Assembly (NCBI GenBank): GCA_904393115.1
Contig: CAJFMX010000023.1
Location: forward strand, 1 to 34,602
Origin: an uncultured Clostridia bacterium
GTDB taxonomy: Bacteria; Bacillota; Clostridia; Christensenellales; UBA1750
Direction of reading: 5' to 3'
DNA: 34,602 bases
Shown here: positions 29,916-34,602 of the stretch, in pieces
Layout: each line of letters opens with the position of its first letter
Position numbering within the stretch: the stretch's first letter is position 1
The notes under the pieces: model-generated
Databases searched by the model: none
Told to the model about the DNA's origin: nothing
What the model saw: only the letters and a program-made list of their open reading frames with translations
Made by a program: the position numbers and the translations under genes

Positions 29916-31640
29916 ATGAAGAAGCTTCTCGTCTACATGAAGACCTATGTGCTCGAGAGCATCCTGGGGCCGCTGTTCAAGCTCCTGGAGGCGACGTTCG
30001 AGCTGTTCGTGCCGCTGGTGATGGCGGCGATCATCGACACCGGCATCGCGAACGGCGACCGGGGCTACATCCTGCGCATGTGCGGGGTGCTGGTGCTGCT
30101 GGCGGTGGTGGGCCTCGTGTGCTCGATCACGGCGCAGTACTTTGCGGCCAAGGCCTCCGTGGGCTTTGCGTGCAAGGTGCGCTCGGTGCTCTTTGCGCAC
30201 ATTCAGCGCCTGAGCTTCACCCAGCAGGACCAGCAGGGCACGGGCACGCTCATCACGCGCATGACCAGCGACATCAACCAGGTGCAGTCCGGCGTGAACC
30301 TGGCGCTGCGCCTGCTGCTGCGCTCGCCGTTTGTGGTCTTCGGCGCGATGGTCATGGCCTTTACGATCGATTGGCAGGCGGCGATGGTCTTTGTCGTGAC
30401 GATCCCGCTGCTGAGCATCGTGGTCTTCGGCATCATGCTCTGGAGCATCCCCATGTACAAGAAGGTGCAGCAGAAGCTGGACAAGGTCCTCTCCGCCACG
30501 CGGGAGAACCTGACCGGCGTGCGCGTGCTGCGCGCCTTCTGCAAGGAGGAGGAAGAGGAGCGCGCCTTCAACGAGAAGAACGACGACCTGACCGCCCTGC
30601 AGAAGCTGGTGGGCAAGGTCTCCGGACTGATGAACCCCTTGACGTACGTGCTGATCAACCTGGGGATCGTGGCGCTGATCTACGTCGGCGCGCTGCGCGT
30701 GGACGCGGGGATCCTGACGCAGGGCCAGGTGGTCGCGCTGTACAACTACATGTCCCAGATCCTGGTGGAGCTGGTGAAGATGGCCTCGCTCATCATCTCC
30801 ATCACCAAGGCCGTGGCCTGCGCGGGCCGCGTCAGCGCGGTGCTCGACATCGCGCCGGACATGCGCGGCGCCTCCTGCGCGCCCAAGACCCCGCAGCCGG
30901 GCGGCGCAGTCCGGTTTGCGGACGTGGCCCTCACCTACGCCAAGGCGGGCGCGCCGTCGCTCGCGGGCGTGGACTTCACCGTCGCGCCGGGGCAGACCGT
31001 GGGCGTCATCGGCGGCACGGGCGCGGGCAAGACGAGCCTTGTGAACCTCATCCCCCGCTTCTACGACGCGACGCAGGGGCGCGTGCTGGTGGACGGCGCG
31101 GACGTGCGCGACTACCCGCTGGAGGCCCTGCGCCAGAAGGTCGGCGTCGTGCCGCAGAAGGCCGTGCTCTTCCAGGGCACGATCCGGGAGAACCTGCGCT
31201 GGGGCGCGCCGGAGGCCACGGACGAGGAGCTCTATGCGGCGCTGGACGCGGCCCAGGCGCGCGAGATCGTCGCGGGCAAGCCCGAGGGGCTGGACTTCCC
31301 GGTGGCCCAGGGCGGGCGCAACCTCTCCGGCGGCCAGCGCCAGCGGCTGACCATCGCCCGGGCCCTGGTCAAGCGCCCGGAGATCCTGATCCTGGACGAC
31401 AGCGCCTCGGCCCTGGACTACGCGACGGACCTTGCGCTGCGCCAGGCGCTGCGCCGCCTGCCGGACAAGCCCACGGTCTTCATCGTCTCCCAGCGCACCT
31501 CCTCCATCCGCCACGCGGACAAGATCGTGGTCCTGGACGAGGGCCGGGTCGCGGGCATCGGCACGCACGAGGAGCTGCTCAAGGCCTGCCCGGTCTACCA
31601 GGAGATCTACTATTCCCAGTACGAAAAGGAGGCGAAGTGA
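29916..31640 (+). CDS. ABC exporter half-transporter, subunit with degenerate ATP site
   Basis: This is a 574-residue half-transporter with six membrane segments in the first 300 or so residues and a C-terminal ATPase. Walker A is GGTGAGKTS and the signature NLSGGQRQR is canonical. Walker B reads LILDDSASALD, so the catalytic Glu is replaced by Asp. The switch His is replaced by Gln (FIVSQRTSS). These two changes mark the non-catalytic side of heterodimeric exporters such as TM287/288 and BmrCD. The ATG at 29916 is preferred over 29910 because GGGAGG (29904-29909) touches the latter. Its partner starts 2 nt after its stop. The likely function is drug, lipid or peptide export. Confidence 0.93.
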   Translation: MKKLLVYMKTYVLESILGPLFKLLEATFELFVPLVMAAIIDTGIANGDRGYILRMCGVLVLLAVVGLVCSITAQYFAAKASVGFACKVRSVLFAHIQRLSFTQQDQQGTGTLITRMTSDINQVQSGVNLALRLLLRSPFVVFGAMVMAFTIDWQAAMVFVVTIPLLSIVVFGIMLWSIPMYKKVQQKLDKVLSATRENLTGVRVLRAFCKEEEEERAFNEKNDDLTALQKLVGKVSGLMNPLTYVLINLGIVALIYVGALRVDAGILTQGQVVALYNYMSQILVELVKMASLIISITKAVACAGRVSAVLDIAPDMRGASCAPKTPQPGGAVRFADVALTYAKAGAPSLAGVDFTVAPGQTVGVIGGTGAGKTSLVNLIPRFYDATQGRVLVDGADVRDYPLEALRQKVGVVPQKAVLFQGTIRENLRWGAPEATDEELYAALDAAQAREIVAGKPEGLDFPVAQGGRNLSGGQRQRLTIARALVKRPEILILDDSASALDYATDLALRQALRRLPDKPTVFIVSQRTSSIRHADKIVVLDEGRVAGIGTHEELLKACPVYQEIYYSQYEKEAK

Positions 31641-31641
31641 C

Positions 31642-33396
31642 ATGGCGGACAAGAAGCGGAGCGCGCAGATGGACACCCTGAAAAAGGTCCTGCGCTACAT
31701 CGCGCGCTATCGCCTGCTGGTGGCGGTGAGCCTGCTGCTGGCGGCGCTGTCGGTGGCGCTGACGCTGTACGTGCCCATCGTCGTGGGCGACGCCATCGAC
31801 TTCATCGTCGAGGCCGGGCGCGTGGACTTTGCGCAGATCCTTCGCTGCCTCGTGGTGATCGGGGTGGTCGTGGCCATCACCGCGGTCGCGCAGTGGGCGA
31901 TGAACATCATCAACAACAAGATCACCTACCAGGTCATCCGCGACATCCGCAAGGAGGCCTTCCACAAGCTGACGATCCTGCCGCTGAAGTACATCGACAG
32001 CCACCCCACGGGCGAGGTCGTCAGCCGCGTCATCGCGGACGTGGACCAGTTCGCCGACGGCCTGCTGCTGGGCTTTACGCAGCTGTTCACGGGCGCCGTC
32101 ACGATCCTGGGCACGCTGATCTTCATGCTGACGGTGAACGTGGGCATCACGTTTGTCGTGGTGCTGCTGACGCCGCTCTCGCTCTTTGTGGCGAACTTCA
32201 TCGCGCGCAGGACCTATACCATGTTCAAGAAGCAGTCCGAGGCGCGCGCGGACCAGACCGCCCTGATCGACGAGATGATCGGCAACGAAAAGGTCGTGCA
32301 GGCCTTCACGCACGAGGAGGCGGCCCAGCGCGACTTTGACGAGATCAACGAGCGCCTGCGCCAGAGCTCCCTGCGGGCGACGTTCTACTCCTCCATCACC
32401 AACCCGGCCACGCGCTTCATCAACAGCCTGGTCTACGCGGGCGTGGGCCTTGCGGGCGCGTTTGCCGCGCTGACGGGCGGCATCACGGTGGGCGGCCTTT
32501 CGGCCTTCCTGAGCTACGCCAACCAGTACACAAAGCCCTTCAACGAGATCTCCGGCGTCATCACGGAGCTGCAAAACGCGCTGGTGTGCGCGGGGCGCAT
32601 CTTCGCCCTCATCGAGGAGGAGCCGCAGACGCCGGACGACGCGGATGCGCGGGTGCTGACGGACGTGCGCGGGCGCGTGGATCTGAAAGACGTCTCCTTC
32701 TCCTACGCGCCGGAAAAGCCGCTCATCGGGGACTTCAACCTCTCCGTGGAGCCGGGCATGCGCGTGGCCATCGTCGGGCCGACCGGCTGCGGCAAGACCA
32801 CGCTGATCAACCTGCTGATGCGCTTCTACGACGTGGACGGCGGCGCGGTCCTGGTCGAGGGAACGGACATCCGCCGCGTCACGCGCAAGAGCCTGCGCCG
32901 GAACTTCGGCATGGTCCTGCAGGACACGTGGCTCAAGGCCGGCACCATCTACGAGAACATCGCCATGGGCAAGCCGGACGCCACGCGCGAGGAGGTGATC
33001 GCCGCGGCCAAGGCCTCCCACGCGCACGGCTTCATCTCCCAGCTCGAGCACGGCTACGACACGGTCATCGCCGAGGACGGCGGCGCGCTCTCCCAGGGGC
33101 AGAAGCAGCTCCTGTGCATCGCGCGCGTGATGCTGGCCCTGCCGCCCATGCTGATCCTGGACGAGGCGACCTCCTCCATCGACACGCGCACGGAGATGCG
33201 CATCCAGGAGGCGTTTGCGCGCCTGATGCGCGGCCGCACGAGCTTCATCGTGGCGCACCGCCTCTCCACCATCAAGAACGCGGACGTGATCCTCGTCATG
33301 CGCGACGGCCACATCGTCGAGCAGGGCAAGCACGAGGAGCTGCTGGCCGCCGGCGGCTTCTACGCCACGCTCTACAACAGCCAGTTCGCCTCCTAA
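31642..33396 (+). CDS. ABC exporter half-transporter, catalytic partner subunit
   Basis: This is a 584-residue half-transporter with six membrane segments and an ATPase. Walker A is GPTGCGKTT, Walker B LILDEATSSID has the catalytic Glu, and the switch His is present (FIVAHRLST). The signature is LSQGQKQ, with Gln in place of the second Gly of LSGGQ. In a heterodimer this altered signature pairs with the partner's degenerate Walker B, so one site is active and one is not. AAGGAGG at 31626-31632 lies inside the end of the previous gene and is 9 nt from the ATG at 31642. A strong terminator follows the gene. Confidence 0.93.
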   Translation: MADKKRSAQMDTLKKVLRYIARYRLLVAVSLLLAALSVALTLYVPIVVGDAIDFIVEAGRVDFAQILRCLVVIGVVVAITAVAQWAMNIINNKITYQVIRDIRKEAFHKLTILPLKYIDSHPTGEVVSRVIADVDQFADGLLLGFTQLFTGAVTILGTLIFMLTVNVGITFVVVLLTPLSLFVANFIARRTYTMFKKQSEARADQTALIDEMIGNEKVVQAFTHEEAAQRDFDEINERLRQSSLRATFYSSITNPATRFINSLVYAGVGLAGAFAALTGGITVGGLSAFLSYANQYTKPFNEISGVITELQNALVCAGRIFALIEEEPQTPDDADARVLTDVRGRVDLKDVSFSYAPEKPLIGDFNLSVEPGMRVAIVGPTGCGKTTLINLLMRFYDVDGGAVLVEGTDIRRVTRKSLRRNFGMVLQDTWLKAGTIYENIAMGKPDATREEVIAAAKASHAHGFISQLEHGYDTVIAEDGGALSQGQKQLLCIARVMLALPPMLILDEATSSIDTRTEMRIQEAFARLMRGRTSFIVAHRLSTIKNADVILVMRDGHIVEQGKHEELLAAGGFYATLYNSQFAS

Positions 33397-33403
33397 GGCC
33401 TGC

Positions 33404-33439
33404 GCGCCGCCCCCTTTCGCAAAGGGGGCGGCGCTTTTT
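33404..33439 (+). terminator. terminator of the ABC exporter operon
   Basis: GCGCCGCCCCCTTT (33404-33417) pairs perfectly with 33421-33434 around a 3-nt loop, followed by T5. It begins 8 nt after the stop codon. Confidence 0.9.
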
Positions 33440-33444
33440 CCGAT

Positions 33445-33473
33445 TTGACAGGCCGCGGGCAAGGGACTACAAT
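33445..33473 (+). promoter_or_regulatory. consensus promoter of the DUF134 gene
   Basis: A perfect TTGACA (33445-33450), 17 nt, then TACAAT (33468-33473). It begins 6 nt after the T tract of the preceding terminator. Confidence 0.88.
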
Positions 33474-33506
33474 AGGGAAAACGGATTCCGGAGGGAGGGA
33501 ACGCGC

Positions 33507-33887
33507 ATGGCCAGGCCGCGCAAGTGCCGCCGCATCTGCCAGATGCCGCGGACGACGCGCTTTGCGCCCGAGGACGGGGGCGCGGGCGAGATCTGCATGT
33601 CGCTGGACGAGTTCGAGAGCATCCGCCTGATCGACCTGGAGCACCTGCAGCAGGAGGAGTGTGCCCTGCGCATGAACGTGGCCCGCACCACGGTGCAGAC
33701 CATCTACCTCTCGGCGCGCTGCAAGCTGGCCGAGGCGCTGGTGCAGGGCAAGAGCCTGCGCATCGAGGGCGGGGACGTGCGCCTGTGCGAGCGCAGCGGC
33801 GGCTGCTGTCCGGACGTCTGCGACGCGCACTGCCGCTGCGGCGAGCGGGACTGCGCGCTCTGCGACCGCCCGCGCAAGGACAGCTAG
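33507..33887 (+). CDS. DUF134 (UPF0251) DNA-binding protein with Cys-rich tail
   Basis: This is a 126-residue protein of the DUF134 family. The start MARPRKCRRIC, the segment EFESIRLIDLEHLQQEECA and the helix-turn-helix-like MNVARTTVQTIYLSARCKLAEAL are family marks, related to sigma-70 region 4. The C-terminus (about 93-122) is a Cys-rich cluster (GGCCPDVCDAHCRCGERDC), likely to bind iron, zinc or an Fe-S cluster. GGAGGGAGG precedes the ATG at 33507. The convergent neighbour encodes a NifX-like protein; the two families often occur side by side. A metal or redox-responsive regulator of that neighbour is inferred. Confidence 0.88.
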   Translation: MARPRKCRRICQMPRTTRFAPEDGGAGEICMSLDEFESIRLIDLEHLQQEECALRMNVARTTVQTIYLSARCKLAEALVQGKSLRIEGGDVRLCERSGGCCPDVCDAHCRCGERDCALCDRPRKDS

Positions 33888-33900
33888 CTCCCCTCCCCGC

Positions 33901-33944
33901 AAAAAACGGCGCCCCTTCGCTTATAAGGAAGGGACGCCGTTTTT
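33901..33944. terminator. two-way terminator between DUF134 and NifX-like genes
   Basis: ACGGCG and CCCTTC (33906-33918) pair with GAAGGG and CGCCGT (33928-33940), with one mismatch. A run of A before and T5 after the stem (33940-33944) serve both directions. Confidence 0.85.
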
Positions 33945-33958
33945 CTTTGTCCGGGGGC

Positions 33959-34384
33959 TCAGCACTGGCCGTGGCGGCAGTGGTGCTCGCCGCCGTGATG
34001 GCCGCAGGTGTGCGCGCCCTCGCCGTGGCAGTGGTGCTCGCCGCCCTCGTGGTGGTGGTTGCAGGCCGCGTTGGGGTCAAAGTGCAGGCTGCCGGCGAGG
34101 AACGCCTCCACCGCCGCGTCCGCCGCACCCTGCACGCCGCCGTAGAGCGCGATGCCCGCCTCCTGCAGGGCCATGCGCGCGCCGCCGCCGATGCCGCCGC
34201 AGAGCAGCGCGTCCACGCCCCAGCTCTTCAGCAGCCCGGCCAGCGCGCCGTGGCCGCTGCCCTCCGCCGAGCGCACCTGGCTGCCCAGCACCTTGCCGTC
34301 CTGCACCTCGTACACCTTGAACTGCTCCGTATGGCCAAAGTGCTGGAACACCTGGCCCTCTTCATACGTCACCGCGATCTTCAT
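33959..34384 (-). CDS. NifX/NifB-type dinitrogenase iron-molybdenum cofactor-binding family protein with His/Cys tail
   Basis: This is a 141-residue protein of the Nitro_FeMo-Co family. The core (about 1-100) starts KIAVTYEEGQVFQHFGHTEQF and contains DALLCGGIGGGARMALQEAGI, both family marks. After about 105 the protein is a His/Cys-rich tail of about 35 residues (HHHEGGEHHCHGEG pattern) that should bind metal tightly. GGGAGG lies before the ATG at 34384, behind a consensus promoter. Members without nif genes, as here, are common in anaerobic Firmicutes and probably carry or insert metal cofactors; no nitrogenase gene is in the window. Confidence 0.88.
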   Translation of the reverse strand: MKIAVTYEEGQVFQHFGHTEQFKVYEVQDGKVLGSQVRSAEGSGHGALAGLLKSWGVDALLCGGIGGGARMALQEAGIALYGGVQGAADAAVEAFLAGSLHFDPNAACNHHHEGGEHHCHGEGAHTCGHHGGEHHCRHGQC

Positions 34385-34416
34385 GGCAAAACGCCTCCCT
34401 TTCTTTTTTCCCCCTC

Positions 34417-34444
34417 AGTATACACCATTTCCGGCATATGTCAA
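34417..34444 (-). promoter_or_regulatory. promoter of the NifX-like gene
   Basis: On the minus strand a perfect TTGACA (34439-34444), 16 nt, then TATACT (34417-34422). Leader length is about 25 nt. Confidence 0.8.
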
Positions 34445-34464
34445 TAACCATTTGGAAAAAAGGC

Positions 34465-34602
34465 TTGCGGCGCGGGGAAAAAGCTGGTAAGATTAAGAAA
34501 AGGAAAACAAGTCTGCAAATAAAAAGTCAATAGAAAATTGAGAAAAGTTTGCAGCTTCGGGAGGAGGCAAAAGAGAGCACGACAAAAAGACCGCCGCGCA
34601 AG
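34465..34602 (+). promoter_or_regulatory. AT-rich rightward promoter and leader running off the window
   Basis: TTGCGG (34465-34470), 17 nt, then TAAGAT (34488-34493) with TGG in front as an extended -10. The following 110 nt are markedly A-rich and contain GGGAGGAGG at 34559-34567, but no start codon follows it at normal distance before the window ends. It is probably the leader of a gene beyond the window. Confidence 0.4.

Noticed and set aside
27720..31676. A single 1318-codon open frame on the minus strand
   Set aside because: Only its 3' third is a gene (27720-28805). The rest runs antisense through the ABC transporter gene and across the lysR gene in another frame; the high GC content leaves few stop codons.
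28856..31681. A 941-codon open frame on the plus strand
   Set aside because: It is antisense to lysR and out of frame with the ABC gene; no motif is seen.
31579..34128. An 849-codon open frame on the minus strand
   Set aside because: It is antisense to the second ABC subunit and the DUF134 gene, both of which have full motif sets. It shows no family resemblance and is Arg/Ala/Pro-rich, as expected for a shadow.

Overview
The window is a GC-rich chromosomal segment that reads as an ordinary, gene-dense part of a Gram-positive, probably spore-forming member of the Clostridia (Firmicutes). Signs of this are lipoproteins with a Gram-positive style lipobox, strong GGAGG ribosome binding sites, the rsmE-mtaB-HIT-rpsU neighbourhood, an AraR-type GntR regulator, a cysteine-rich coat-like protein behind a sigma-K-like promoter, and a NifX-like protein beside a DUF134 regulator. 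I cannot place it to genus. There is no rRNA, tRNA, CRISPR array, insertion sequence or phage gene that I can recognise.

Layout. (1) 1-4165: two stacked GNRA-capped hairpins, a beta-class DNA methyltransferase with no visible nuclease partner, a YkgJ-like Cys-cluster protein, and a leftward set of a DUF5711-like membrane protein, CvpA and a YgjP-type metallopeptidase-like protein. (2) 4426-6573: a Cys-rich putative spore-surface protein, then a GntR/LacI-hybrid regulator. (3) 6641-11502: a leftward five-gene MacAB-like export operon (adaptor, permease, two related lipoproteins, ATPase) with a direct-repeat promoter. (4) 11697-15942: a leftward five-gene operon with a consensus promoter and terminator (M20 amidohydrolase, DUF624, SAM methyltransferase, Hsp33, ArsR-type metal sensor). 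(5) 16031-20169: NfeD, a GNAT, rpsU, a HIT protein, mtaB and rsmE. (6) 20237-21051: an orphan promoter-terminator unit and a YhhN membrane protein. (7) 21140-25917: arginine operon argC-argB-argD-argF plus a GNAT, with ARG-box-like sites on the promoter and no argJ. (8) 25968-26848: araD. (9) 26868-29838: a LysR regulator, a choloylglycine-hydrolase-family Ntn amidase and an esterase. (10) 29841-33439: a heterodimeric ABC exporter with one degenerate ATP site. (11) 33445-34444: DUF134 regulator and NifX-like protein, both with metal-binding tails.

The segments most worth pursuing are the export operon with its paired lipoproteins and Gly/Met-rich permease loop, the Cys-rich protein with the sigma-K-like promoter, the orphan 106-nt transcription unit, the tandem hairpins at the left edge, the arginine cluster without argJ, and the Ntn amidase whose catalytic Cys sits at residue 11.
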